Part shown: positions 1-24,400 of the stretch, in pieces
Numbering within the stretch: position 1 is the first letter of the stretch
Layout: every line of letters begins with the position of its first letter
Origin: Dendrolimus kikuchii
Taxonomy: Eukaryota; Arthropoda; Insecta; Lepidoptera; Lasiocampidae
NCBI GenBank assembly: GCA_019925095.2
Contig: CM034388.1
Coordinates: 7,772,501-7,836,500 of the forward strand
Length of the DNA: 64,000 bases
Reading direction: 5' to 3'
Translations under genes and position numbers: made by a program
The notes under the pieces: model-generated
Databases searched by the model: none
What the model saw: the letters and a program-made list of their open reading frames with translations, nothing else
What the model was told of the DNA's origin: nothing

Positions 1-29
1 CAGCCTAACTCTATACTTTCATTATTCAG

Positions 30-11550
<11,521 letters not shown>

Positions 11551-11787
11551 AATAGTATAGACATACCAACCAACGTACAGTAAAGAATATTGGTATTAAA
11601 CATTAATATAAAAATGGGATAAATATTATCACTAATGGGATGAATGCTGTCTATTCTCGGATCAACATAATCAATACTTGAATATAGCTAATACTAGGAT
11701 GAATATAATAATCAATGCTTGGGGGAATAAGTGTAAAGAATAATTTTACTGAGTTCAATGAAATCTAGCTGGAATATAAGAGTTATC

Positions 11788-11793
11788 AATAAA
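11788..11793 (+). promoter_or_regulatory. Candidate poly(A) signal of the ATP7 gene
   Basis: AATAAA lies about 240 bases after the ATP7 stop codon. A second AATAAA is at 11909-11914. The choice between them cannot be made from sequence alone. Confidence 0.45.
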
Positions 11794-13587
11794 GTTAATA
11801 TGATTTTCACTGGCTCAAAATAATTTGTATAATTTTGATACGCTGTTTAATTATATATATTTAGTCACAAAATTGCATACTGAGATGAATATAGTCAGTA
11901 CTGGGATGAATAAAGTTAAAATCAAACAAGATTTAGTGAAACCTAGTTCAGAAATTAGTGTTATCATTGTTTACCTAATTTGAATATGAAGAGATGAATG
12001 TAATTTAAATTTGAAATAAAATGGGTTAAGTGTGGTTTTAATCACCAGGAAATACTAGGAAGGTATCTGTAGCGTGCCAAGTCGAGGTAAAAAGCTAATT
12101 TCACATATAATTAACTACTGTGGAATAGGAGGCGTTGACATTTTTGTTCTCTTCTAAAGGGGAGCAATGTTTAAGAAAAGGTTGGGAGTCACGGATATAA
12201 ATAGACGGAAAAAGTTGTTAGGGTTCCGATTTTTAAAATATATATTGTTTTGAGAGAATTAGAAATTAAAGATATTAATTAGTCATGTGTGTCGAGAGAA
12301 ATCAGCTGCGTGAGTGCACAGCTCGAATATTAAAATATATTCATTACATATGCCGATATGTAGTGAGAAAGAGATGGCATGCGAATGCGCAAAGCGAGCG
12401 AGCGAGACCGCAACACTCTAGACGTACACACCACTTTGTGAAATCTAATAATATCGTGTACGAACCTCCAGGACGCACATTACTTTTTCTCTTAATACAC
12501 TGTTATCAATGTACAAATGTTTAGAGGAGATGATGATGTATATGAATTATATTGACTTAATTACTGTTATTTCATTCCACTCTTATCGATTAATGACGGG
12601 TTTCTTACTATCCATTTTTTGCCTTTTCACAAATTTGACATAAACTTCATACGAGTAATGTCAATTATCTAGCAATGGTACGGTAAATGAATGGGTAGTA
12701 ATATAATATAGTAATCCAACATAAAACATGGTGTAACCATAGAAAAGAATATTAGAAAATGACGTGCCTTTAAAAAATATTGCTCTAAAAACCCCTGAAT
12801 CAAAAATCTTAATTAAAAGTATTTTTTAAATATTAAAATATGCACTGAAAGTATTAATAGTGATATTTTGCTATATCAATACGTAAGAGTAAAATTACTT
12901 ATCAAGTCCAAGTAATTTTACTTTTTAGTAATTTTATTTGTTTAGGGGCTTTTTAAGTTACATTTTTTACTGGACGTTTGTCATTCCTAATGTTTTCTTG
13001 TATGACATTAGCTAGTAAAAGAATTGTTTGTTTTTTACTTATTTTAAAGGAAGTGTTGTCTATGATTTAAGAGTTACTAAAATTTTGATGATCTCATAAA
13101 TAACATCAAAAAGAAAATATACTGACACTCAAATAAAAGCGAGCGTGTGCGATGTTTGTTTATAAGAAATGAGTAGCCCAACAGGAAGCTTAATTCTCTA
13201 AAGGCCCAAAATCCTATAGGACCAGATGGCGCCAATTTCGCTATTTAAGTTTTTTTTAAGGTAGAAGCATGTTTCAACTCCCAGTTCCTATATCTTACCG
13301 ACTGTTCATATGCGTTACTATAGGTTAAAATTTGACATAAGCTCCATACAAGTAATGTCAAAATTCAGCCGATATAGAAACCGGCTAAAAAGTAATCGTT
13401 TTACTTACTGACAGTTTTAATCATAATCATAATTGGCCGTAGGGCTACGAGTGGTTGTATAAAGTACGCCTAGTTCGTAATACCGACACTGCTACTATCG
13501 AATGTGACAGAGTTATATTTGCTCGGTATAAATTTCATACAGAAATAAGGAAGAGAAGTAAATTGTAAAACGTTAAACAGCAAGACG
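11794..13587. other. Intergenic DNA after ATP7; nothing coding seen
   Basis: AT-rich sequence with scattered ATGAATAT-like imperfect repeats between 11620 and 12000. A stretch near 12290-12510 (TGCGCAAAGCGAGCGAGCGA, TACGAACCTCCAGGACGCA) weakly resembles 33690-33880 and may be an old repeat. No supported gene. Confidence 0.4.
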
Positions 13588-13690
13588 AAAGCGACCAGTG
13601 GTGCCATTTAGTCATGTAGGGCTTAAGTTTCTTAGTTAGGTTTTTTTATTGGGCAATTGTCATTCTAAATTATTCTTCCATAGCGTTAAA
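13588..13690. repeat. MITE-like repeat, family D
   Basis: Contains GGTGCCATTTAGTCATGTAGG and ends ATTGGGCAATTGTCATTC, parallel to 10986-11095. A partial, opposite-orientation piece is nearby at about 13190-13240 (CCTATAGGACCAGATGGCGCC). Confidence 0.5.
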
Positions 13691-14779
13691 TAAAAACTAT
13701 CTTTTTATTTTCTGATAATGCATTACTTATGAAAACTAAAAATCACTATATCATGATGCTATTATACTCTTGAATAACTATACTTCTGTCAGACTACTGT
13801 AGATATACTATACTATTGTACTATATATAACATTTATATTTGTACTACTTTAATTTTCTGATCATTTATTATATCTGAATATATTTTTATAACGAGAAGA
13901 ATAAAATGTGTTTATTTTGAATTTTACTTTGTTTTATTTCTCCCTGATTTTTTTAAATTACTGTGATGGAAAAATAACAGTAAGTATGCTTGGTTTCGGA
14001 TTTGTGGAATTGTAGATACATATATTACAAGTATTTTATACACTAATACGCTAGTCTGGTGTCCATTCGCTTTCTCTTTTATGTTTCAGCCATTTTGTTT
14101 TTTATGTTGAGATATTTTGTTTGTAGTGTAGTAAACGTTATCTCACGGAGATCAAAGTAGGCTTATTCAGAGGACAGTACTGTAAAGAAATGTGTAACTT
14201 CTAAAAAATTATGTGATCCGACAAATTATTTTAAATTACGGCAAAAACAACCTCGCAACCCTTTTTACTACAGCGTCAGATTTCGAGGTAAGCTACAAGA
14301 CAACATTACAGCTGTATGCCTGTTACTTTGAAAACTAATTGTATTTAAACATAGTAAGACAAATATGTAGCGACCCCTTGGTACCACTGAGTACACTGGT
14401 CTAAACCTAAGAGATTTGAAAAAACCATCTCGATTCTCTCTATTTATCAGACGTTCCTAGTAGATTCTAAAATAATTTATAACGGATAAGAACTCTATTA
14501 TAACAACAAATTAGTAATGGACATAGAATCAATATATATGACCCTTTACGGGGCGAGTAAAAGCAAGGGAGCGCAATATGAAGTTATTTTGAAATGGTTT
14601 TTAGAGTGTAAAATTATTGATGGAAAATTAATGGATATTAATAAGTTTACCAAGACCTACGAAAGGTACTTTTAACTTTCTGGACTCTTTATTTAAGAGT
14701 AGTATCGAATTAGACCATAGTGACGACGATGTTATTAAATTAAACGTTACAATTTAGTTTCCAAGTGTTTGGCAATTTA

Positions 14780-15165
14780 CTTGCAGTCTTTGTCATTTAG
14801 CTACGGAACCACAAAAAACCCTTTAATCAAAAACGAAGATGATTGTAGTTCAAACGAATTTTCATTAAAAGTATTTTTGAAGTTTTACAACGCCATTTTA
14901 TAAGAATTAACCACTTCATAGTTTAAATGTTAGAGGGCATCACAATTTTTACAACTTTTAAAGCACATATCTCTCAATTGTTAAAAGACTCCTCACATTA
15001 TAATCACCTGTGCACGTTAAAAAATGTCACCTCTGAGTTTTTGTATGGCATCCACGCCTATTTTAGAGTTGTTTCCAGGTTTTTTACCACTGTGTAGCGC
15101 TATATAGACTACACCTCCCTGTCAAATTAGATCCACACAGACCCAGTAATTTACAATGAATTGAG
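14780..15165. repeat. Degenerate dispersed repeat (family E)
   Basis: The block ATAGACTACACCTCCCTGTC followed by AGATCCACACAGACCCAG matches 45069-45115 (ATAGATTACACCCTTCTGTC, CATACAGACCAAGTAG). A weaker match is at 48060-48130. It is old and unclassified, and it ends just before the ORF at 15201. Confidence 0.4.
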
Positions 15166-15200
15166 AACCTTCCTTTTTGAAGTCGATTAAAAACACGGAC

Positions 15201-15542
15201 ATGACGAAAACAAAGGTCTTCCTTTTTGCTAAAATGACTTCTGATTACAAATTTTTCGATCCACTACTTGGAAACAAATGGAAAAATGTCCTATACACAC
15301 CTCTACTTTTAATCCTAACCATGGAAGAATACCATTTTCTATACCCCAACGAAAACTATTCTTTCAGGATTAATCCAAATAGGGAAGACATGAACTTAGT
15401 ACAATTTGCTCAACTGATGGGTATACTGGGCCGGGATACAAAACAGGACATTGAATCACTTGCTAACAAGTTCAAAACTGTCAACCAAACGATCATTGAC
15501 CAAATTAAACAATCTTACACAGAAGATGATGAATATACTTAG
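15201..15542 (+). CDS. Unrecognised 113-codon ORF
   Basis: ATG 15201 to TAG 15540-15542; the frame is also open for eight codons upstream. The protein is mixed polar and hydrophobic (KVFLFAKMTSDYKFFDPLLG near the start). It has a hydrophobic patch (YTPLLLILTM) and an acidic end (SYTEDDEYT), with a possible helical segment DIESLANKFKTVNQTIIDQI. I do not recognise the family. Family-E repeat sequence sits just upstream, so it may be part of an old mobile element. It could also be a small gene or an exon, and no splice sites clearly frame it. In this AT-rich DNA an ORF of this length with balanced composition is unusual but could be chance. Confidence 0.3.
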   Translation: MTKTKVFLFAKMTSDYKFFDPLLGNKWKNVLYTPLLLILTMEEYHFLYPNENYSFRINPNREDMNLVQFAQLMGILGRDTKQDIESLANKFKTVNQTIIDQIKQSYTEDDEYT

Positions 15543-17429
15543 AGACTGCTATTTGGATTTTAACCCTTTTGATGATGCAAGCCCGTACTGCTGACTTGCA
15601 CAACAGCAAGCAGGAAAAGAGAGGGAAGTGTGCAGCGCGAATATCACGTGTATTTGCGTACCGCGCTGCCCACTTCTCTATTTGCTGTCGTCGCAATTTA
15701 TTGGTGAGAGATTGTCATTCTTCCTTGATAACTAAGTATCTATTGCAAAAAACATTAATTCATTTCTAAAACATTTATTTATTCAACTTAACGACTAAGT
15801 ACAAGGCATTTGAAGGCTGTCTTAGGCATCTTTTGTACTATTTATTTAAGGGGCGACATTTTTTCATAAGGTGACTTGTTCATTAATTAGGTTGACATTT
15901 TAAGACATGAGTGGATGAAGGGGATATGCTATAATTGGTAAACATTGAGAAAATGGACAAGGTATGTCTCAAAACCACGAGCCATAAACAACAAGAAGGT
16001 ATTATTAGACTATTATTATGAATGCGTCCATAACTTCATCACTGGCTATTTCTAATTAATAGTCTAATTAAAATTGGAATTGTTTTAAGGTCTTACATAG
16101 TTTGTGCATACATAACTCCTTCATCGACTCATATTTTCGTTTATTTAAAGAAGTGAAGTGACTATTATTTTAATCCTATGTATAAAAATATATAAATGTG
16201 TTTGCTTGTCTCTTTTGTTAAATGAATTTTATAATATTTGTACTATCACGGAAGAAGTACCAGGAATGGCAAATAAAAACGTAACTCTAAAGTGGTCATA
16301 AATCCTACATAAATAGGAGGCTCGAGTCCAGCAGTGGGGCGTTATGGGCTGTTATTATATAATAAAACGACGGCAAGAATGACATCTTGTAATTTAAGAT
16401 TGCGGATTTTTCCAGGTCTTTTTCTAGATTGCCATTCCTAGTTATCTTCTTCCATGGTCCTACAGAGACGGGATAAACTTAGTGAGTCTCCATACTACAC
16501 CGCACGGATTCGGCAAATACTAGTCAAGAAGCTTTTGACTTAAGACTCTACTTAAGAGCGTCAGTGATAGCGTTCTCGATACGATCGAGCCGGTAAGAAC
16601 GTTATGAATGAAGCCTTTAAATCGTAGGCGTTAGACGGTGGCCCGTTACAAATGCCATAGTCTGCGTCAGGCGTGACGCTGTGCACGACACACGAATGCC
16701 TATTATTAAAATATACTACCGTGATCTGTATTGAAAGCCTGATACGCCGTCCGCGCGGCGTCTATACGTCGTACCTCGCGTCCGCAGACATTCTTGGCCA
16801 TCCCAACGTAGTCGTTACGTTTTTGCGGTCAATTTATGTGTCCAACAAGTCTGTGTGCGTGGAAAAGACTAACGTGCGTTTCGAGATTTCCAGAGCGACC
16901 ATCGGTTTAACAACAATCCGACGCCCAAAGTGGCGTCAAACGTAGATTGATTCAAGACGCCGCTTTCAGCATTTGTGACGACCCCCAAAACTTTTTGGTT
17001 TGTATTTACTGAACCCGTGCCGACTCTCTTATTCTGATGAATATAGGATACTTTTATCCCAGAAAAAGTCCCAGCGGGACAAAGCATCTGGTTTACGCAG
17101 ACGCAACATGAAATTTATATACATGATATGTGATCTATTATCGTTTCAAAATAGCTTGCACATTACAATAAGATTACTCGTGAGTTGCTTGGGAACAAGT
17201 GTGTGTTTGCATGTTGAGTTTTTGTAATTTTTCTTTTTACATAAGGTCTTGATTATCTTTATAATATGGACCCACTGATGGGCTAAGTATTCTTAATTTT
17301 AGGGCAACTGATATATTCGGCACGCTTGTTCAATACGGATTGACGCATTAATAATTATTATAAAAGAAGTTAGATTACATTTTCTATATGCGCTTTTGTG
17401 GCTAAGCTTTCGTTTGCCATATTTTGTAA

Positions 17430-17625
17430 CCCGGCAAACAAACACATACATTGTATATCCGCAAGTTACGCTTGTATTGTGTATGGTAAGACATCCAGAC
17501 CATAGTAAATAGCAGCAAATTCGTATAAGCTATCTACCATGTTAGGAATCGGACCCCGAACTTCTGCGTTCCAGTGACATACCTATGCGAGCACCGGACA
17601 TTCAACCACAGAAACTGTTAAATTG
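17430..17625 (-). repeat. Degenerate copy of the SINE at 3712-3946
   Basis: Shares AAACAAACACATACATTGTA, CCAGACCATAGTAAATAGC and CAACCACAGAAAC in the same order as the 3712-3946 copy, with many substitutions. Confidence 0.5.
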
Positions 17626-18990
17626 ATACAAATTTGAAACTGGATTGGTCGTGTAGTAAAGCGTGCGGTTGACTGTAAAATACATATCTTAAGTACTAAG
17701 TTTCATTTATAATTTAATTCTATACATTTAATAAACTGGCCAGAACGTATAACAATTAGGCAAGCTAAAGTATGGTTTGTACACGAGTTAGTTGCTATTA
17801 CGACGAAGCAAAACAAGCGGTCGTGTGCAAGTCGGCTCGCTCTGACAATTGGATGATTCTTCTAGAATTCACAATACGGAAATTAAAATTCTCATTAGGA
17901 TTAATATTTAAAGGTTACTAGCTAGTATTCAATGGTTCTTATATTTATTAGTGATGTTGTTTACGACGTTTAAATTAAGAAAATAATCTATCACTCAATT
18001 TCTAACATTTCGAATATGGAGGTAAGAGAAAAACAGGACCATCGTATATGGGGGGTCAACCTGGAGAAGCAAAATGAGCATAAATAGTAGTTCAAGAACC
18101 GAGCAAATCGGCGCTAGTGTAGGCAGGAAACGTTTCTACGTTCTAAGTTCACTCCGCTTCTAAGTGACAAAAGATACGAGTGAAATGTCCCGAATATTAT
18201 ATTTAAGAAATAGGTGGAAAAGAAAGATAATAGCTCCCAAAATTTTAAAAGTTCATCTTCCTACCTTTTAAGCGCTATTAAGGGGCAATTTCTTCAGAAT
18301 TAAAACATTGATTTTTTTTTAAACCAATGTTTAAAAAAAAATTGTTTGGAGAAGTAATCGCCATCACGAACGAAGTTCCTTACGTTAAAGATCATTGTAT
18401 CAGCAAAGTTTTTTCCGTACGTGACGATTTCTGCCAGATCACTCTACTGTAAGCCGCGTATAAAAACTGCGGTCTAAAAATGCATTCAACGATTTCAACA
18501 AAAATTAGCTTGAATAATATTCATCGAGTAATTTTCAAGCTATAGAATATTTTCGAATGGATACTTACATTCAGGATTCCGTAGCGCAATCACAAAATAG
18601 TGGAGTAGGTCGTGAGTGAAACCTTTCAATGTGAGCGGTCCGATACGCAATCGACCGTTTCTTCAAACTAAAATACAGCTTAGTACTGTGATCAGCAACC
18701 AATTCGTGTACATACTACATATTTATTTAATACTAAGATTTTTAATACATAAAATTCATAAAAATTTAGAAAATGATTTAACCAATTTTGTATTATTAAC
18801 AGTTTACCATTAAGATGCAATAGGATACAAAACTAACACCGGTGAGTATAGCAAATATCAGAAAATAATAAAGGGTTTGGTAATAAAACGTATATATTCC
18901 GAGCATGTTGGTTAAATGGCGATTGCAACGAGAATGTTCATCTAATTAAATATAATTATATTTTATTACTATATCTTGTATTTATAACTA

Positions 18991-19022
18991 ATATATATAT
19001 GTATATATATATATATATATAG
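18991..19022. repeat. (AT)n microsatellite
   Basis: A run of about 32 bases of alternating A and T with a single G, in an AT-rich setting. Confidence 0.85.
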
Positions 19023-20104
19023 TTATATATTTATTGTTAAAAGTAAGTAATCATACAATAATTATGTATACCACCATTGCCACTCTTAACCAGCAATATT
19101 CCTGCCACGGACTGTCTGGAAAAGCTCATTTTTTAGCCTTAAGACACGCCCTTTGTACACAATTTGAACAGTAATAGTTCGTAAATTTTCTGTGAAGGTA
19201 TATACAATAAAGTGTTATTTGTCTATCTAATTAGTTGTAGGGCATACCCTACAATATCATAATTTTCGCACAATAATTATCCATAATAGAGCTCTACTAC
19301 AGCATGTGCATCGGACCAAAGTCAGAGTGAAAATGGTTCATCTGATTTTTTTTATAGGGATTTGACGATATGCTGTTGGTCCTGGAACCTTACAGCTTTA
19401 CCGGTAGTTTTGGGGCGAGCGCCTTCGGGAAACAAACTCCAGGCTCTACCTGAATGCTTTCGTCCAACGAGCCTGAGGGATGACAAATCAAGCCGAGTAG
19501 TGGGATAATCGATACAAACAAAGTAATCATAATTAATCGATTACAACAACTCGATTAGTAGTAAAATGTAATCAATCATTTAACTCGTTACAATGTTAAC
19601 CTAACCTAACACTATACCGGTCTTTTAAATAATATAAAATTGGTTAAATCTTTTCGCATTTAAATTACAACAATAAACATAAGACAACAACCATAATTAT
19701 TGTGCCGAAGATATGTATGGACAGATGAGAAAATATCACTTAGGGACTAACCACACGGATCAGTATTATGGTCTGTTTTTGTTTATTTTTAAAACTTTAA
19801 CCTGGACATTCTGTCGCTTTTTAGCATTATTTAAATATTAAATGACATTTTAAACTTGTAAAAGATACGATCAGATCATGTCATGTGTTTGAATACTGAT
19901 AAATGTGTTCAGCCCTCATAACATACATACATACAACATTTAAAGATATATAAAAACAGAATTTAAACATCTATAGTCTATAAGGCAATTACAAATTTAC
20001 GTGTTTCACTGATAGCTGCGATTTTTAGTCGCACTAGTAAAAAGAAAAGACTACTTCGAATGTTCCGGTAGACGACTTTGTTATTATTGTTCAAAAATTT
20101 TTAT

Positions 20105-20190
20105 TTATATTTTATAGCTAGATTCCAGTAGACAGACTGACGGCCTACATAATAGAAAGTAGTTACTACCATCTATGCATATTTGTAAAA
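20105..20190 (-). repeat. Old LINE 3'-end fragment
   Basis: On the minus strand it carries TTACAAATATGCATAGATGG, GTAGGCCGTCAGTCTGTCTA and a TAGCTATAAAAT end. This is the same order as the 3' end of the LINE at 41640-41740, with many changes. Confidence 0.55.
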
Positions 20191-21190
20191 GCAGAGAATT
20201 TTCCGTCAATTTATAATATCTTATCTAAAAAAACCATAGCCTAATAGCGTTAGGCTATGTTTTTTTGGCTGTGGGGAAACCTCAGCTGGGATCTCCTTCC
20301 AAATCTCCTGCGCCCGAAAAGTTTTTTGGAACCGCTGCGTACGGTAGCGAAGCAGCTCAAGTAAGTTAAAGTTAAAGCGCAAGTCACGTACAAACGAAGA
20401 CACATAAATGAAAACACAAAATAAACTTCCTTAAATTCATTATAACGTTGATTCAGTTGCAAAAAGGCGGAGAAAATACTAATTACTCATATAAACTAAT
20501 TCAATTTACTATTTAAATAAAACGTAACTATAAAACTTGCGACTAAAAATCGCAACAGTTTAACCAACCTAAGTGCTACTACGAAAATAGATTATTTACA
20601 ATATTTAAAATGAGTATCTTATTCTTAAACAAAAACAATTTAATATTAATCGCTGTATATTTTTATGTTATTATGGCAACAAATCAAAGCGTCATCAATA
20701 AAATGACTATTGAAACTTAACGGATTTTAACGTATGATAAATCTTTCATCTCTATTCATCTAAACGCATTAGATGTAGAAACACACTATATGACATTTTA
20801 AACCTAAATGTAGAATACTTCGTTAAAAATACAATCAATACCCTAAAATTATTGCTCACTATTAACCAAAATTAAATATTTTTTGAAAAAAAAACTGCTG
20901 GAAGAACATCACCCTTCAAGTTTCCGCCAAATACTCCCAAATAAAACATTAGAACAGTTAAATTACATACATTAAAATCCGTTAAAAACTACATATAATT
21001 AATATGTAACATTAGTGATGTGAAGCTATATAAATTTGGTAGTTATTATTATTTCAAAATATACTTTTCTTACTAAATCTATAAATCGGATCAATATAGC
21101 TGTGTTTGAAAATATTATTTTTAATCGATTTCTTTTATTATATTAAGGCACAATTTTTGCCAGATTGATCGTTTATCATATTTAATTGAT

Positions 21191-21196
21191 TTTATT
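21191..21196 (-). promoter_or_regulatory. Candidate poly(A) signal for the Ig/LDLa membrane-protein gene
   Basis: TTTATT on the plus strand (AATAAA on the minus strand), about 270 bases past the stop codon at 21463. Another lies at 21134-21139. Confidence 0.4.
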
Positions 21197-21462
21197 ACGT
21201 CAATTAGATTGACAGAAAAATGATAATATAAAATAATTTGCATCAGCATAAATTAGATTTAAATAATATTAATCACATTATATCAGATTCAAATTGAATT
21301 AATCATAAGCAAAAAATAATAATAACCTAAAATAAAGCTCACAATAGACGATCAATCTTTCATCAATATACTTTGATCTTAAAGTTTAAGACTTAAACGT
21401 CTACTTTCGCCTTACGGATTGATTTACTCTTTGAATAAACTAATCAAAATTTGAGAACAACA

Positions 21463-24400
21463 CTAATTAGCATTCACATCACTATCAATAGCCGGTAAAT
21501 TATCGATAACCGAATTCAAAGATTCAAAATTGGAATTCGTAGTGCTGTTCTGTGCTATGTTATTATTTGATAACGAACCGTTATTTATATCGCTGATATT
21601 TGGTAAGGAATTCTGGTCATTGGAATTGTGACTTGTAACTGTTACTTTAAAACTACTTGACGAGTGTATATTATTATTTTCATAGCTACCTTTAGAGGCT
21701 GCATTAGAAATAGTATTTGTATCACTGTTATTATCAGTTACATTACTGGTATTATTTGAAATTCCATTATCAACTGATATTCCATTATTGGTATCATTAC
21801 TTATAGCTGTTAAATCATTTACACATACATTCAGATCAGAATTATTGTCAACGACGTTATTAGATATCGTTACGATATTATTAGAATTTAGATTTGCGCC
21901 GACTACATTAGAACTGGTATTTAAATCACTGTTATTATTACTTGATACTTGATTACCATTGACTTCATCGTAACAGGGTGGCATTTCGATATTACTCCTG
22001 GCTTCTTGATCCACTTGACTTTCGCTATTTAGACCTTCACGACTTAGATATTCCGGTGGAGGTCCATATAACTTATATCTCATCGCTTCTGTATAAGGCG
22101 GAGGTCTAGACCCACCAACGATTGGATAATTCTCAAAATTAGCCCCCAAAAGCCTTATAGTCCTACCGTTAAGCGTATAAGTATCATTCGAACCTAATCT
22201 AACGAAATCAAGATCTTGCAAATCCACTTCAGTGACATTAGGAGTATCAGGTCGGTCACTGTTCCTTCTAAAACCCGTTATATTAGGTAGATTTGGTAAC
22301 GTTAATTGGAACCTCCCTACCTGCAACGTTAGTCTTTGCCTGTCAATATGGTCTATGACCCTTTCTAAGGTATTACGCCTAGGTCTCTCAGGTATGTTTA
22401 GATTCCTAGCGCAATCTACACTATCTGGGCTATTTAACAAATACTCAGTATTAATATCGCAATATGTTGGACTGCGGTAATTTTGTATTTGACGCGTTGG
22501 TGAATTGTTTAAAGATGTTGAGCGTAAAGTCATTTCGACGTCAGGCGGATGGGTGGGCACCTGTAATAATCACAATCACAATAACATAATTTTATCATGT
22601 CTTTGATAAATGCAAAGAAATCGGAATGCGTTGATTTTCATTAACTATTAGGTATTCAAAATAAATTTTATATTATATTTTAAAGATTTAATATTTTTTG
22701 TCTGGTCCACAGACACATGCAAAGTGGTAAGCGCCATAATGGATTTCTGCTTGATTTTATAGTATATAGTAAAAACAACAATATTGTTGATCTGTGCTAA
22801 TTTATTAGTAATTTTTCAATTTAAGCGACGTTACGAATATAATGGCTTTTCCGTTATTGGGCAGGAATTCAACATACTCTTAATGATTTAATAAAATTAA
22901 AACTGTAGTAGCTTTTATATTGACATTATTATTACGAACCGTTCAATTTGAGCCAAATTTATTATTTTATTACATTATTAAAGGGTGTCCCATGGATTTT
23001 ATGAAAAATCCCTTACCTGCCTATATCGAGAGGAGAATATGGCCGACAGTCGCGCTAGGCCCATTCCTGTCGGTCGCTCTGGAGGCGGCCGCGGTATCGT
23101 TGGCGGACATTCAGAGTTGCACTGGTTATAAAAACAAAGCTTTATCAAACACTATAAATGCAAAAAAAAACGTTTATTATTGTTGAAATAGTAATTAAAA
23201 ATAATTTTATAATGATAATTTAAATTGAATATAATGTCACGGTACCTACTGAAATGCCCACTATTTTATATGAACTTTTTAACTTTAGAAATCATTGTAG
23301 AATGTATTCAGTATCCAATTGGTCCAAATAAAACGATTTGGTGGTTTTTTTGGAGTATATACAGAGTGAATATTTCAAGTGGGCCTTCAGAGCCATATCC
23401 TAAATTATACGAAATATCGAAAAGCACTAAAACAAGTATCGAAGGCGATTTTGAGGAAAACCAAAATGATATCATTAGATTTTTGAAAAATCAATTACCC
23501 TTGACAAGAATAGAATTTTTTCCGCGGCCAATTGGAACGAATACGGAATTTTAATAAGTAACCTGCAAATTCTGCCTGGTGGGTGTGTCTTGGGGAGAAT
23601 GCGGCGGTGAGTTGACAATCCTACCCTCCTGCTCCAAAAGCCTTGAGGCTTCATAACATGGTGGGAACCGTTGCGCCTGGAAAGAATAACATTAATTAAC
23701 AAATGATCACACTCGTCGTGACCGTCGATCACTCGTCGTAGTCATCGGTCGCTCATCGTGATCTTCGCTCGCTCCTCGCTATGTTCAGATCGTGCACTCA
23801 CCTGCGCATACTGTACGTTGTAGTGATGGCGGGTGGCTCTCTCGGCGTGAGCGTAACTCCTCAGTGCTGCCCTCTTCATGTGCATCTTACAAATGGCCGA
23901 TACCAATAGTACTACTGCTATCATGAAGATCAAAGCACAAGCTGGAAAAGTTTAAGCGTTAAAAATAAACAAGTAGCTATAGAAGATTACACTGAATTTG
24001 ATCAATTATGAGAAATGACAATTGTCCTTGTTGAGCAATTGTCATTTCTCCCAATTGCATTACATGGCTTTGTAGCACATATAGACTTAACCTTGCTGTA
24101 ATATTACGTATATGTATATCATGTAGATTTTAAAACAAACGACTGACATATGCAGTCAGACAGACCGACGACGGTCATGACAAATTCATAAGAGTTATAT
24201 TTTTGTGAAAATGACTAATAAATCAAACAGAACATCAACAAAAATTAAGAACATACCAGTCACGGTGTATATAGTCGACTGGATAAAGCCATAGTCGTCG
24301 GGCGCATGTCTGTCATCAAAGAGTGGGGGATATTCAAACTCAACAAAACCTGTAAAACAAAAAAACTCGTGCAATGAACAATGTCTAAAAAAGCGTGATA

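Larger units (their letters stand above)
15543..20104. other. Intergenic DNA with old repeats and a CpG-rich patch
   Basis: Old repeat pieces occur at 16248-16360 and 16412-16470 (family D/SINE fragments) and 17430-17625. About 16480-17000 is richer in CG dinucleotides than its surroundings (for example TACGCCGTCCGCGCGGCGTC), with short ORFs in several frames but no convincing exon. The remainder shows nothing recognisable. Confidence 0.4.

Noticed and set aside
21463..22560. A stand-alone gene starting within this ORF
   Set aside because: The frame continues upstream through a splice acceptor (TTATTACAG) into exon 23017-23121 in phase, so it is the last exon of a longer gene.
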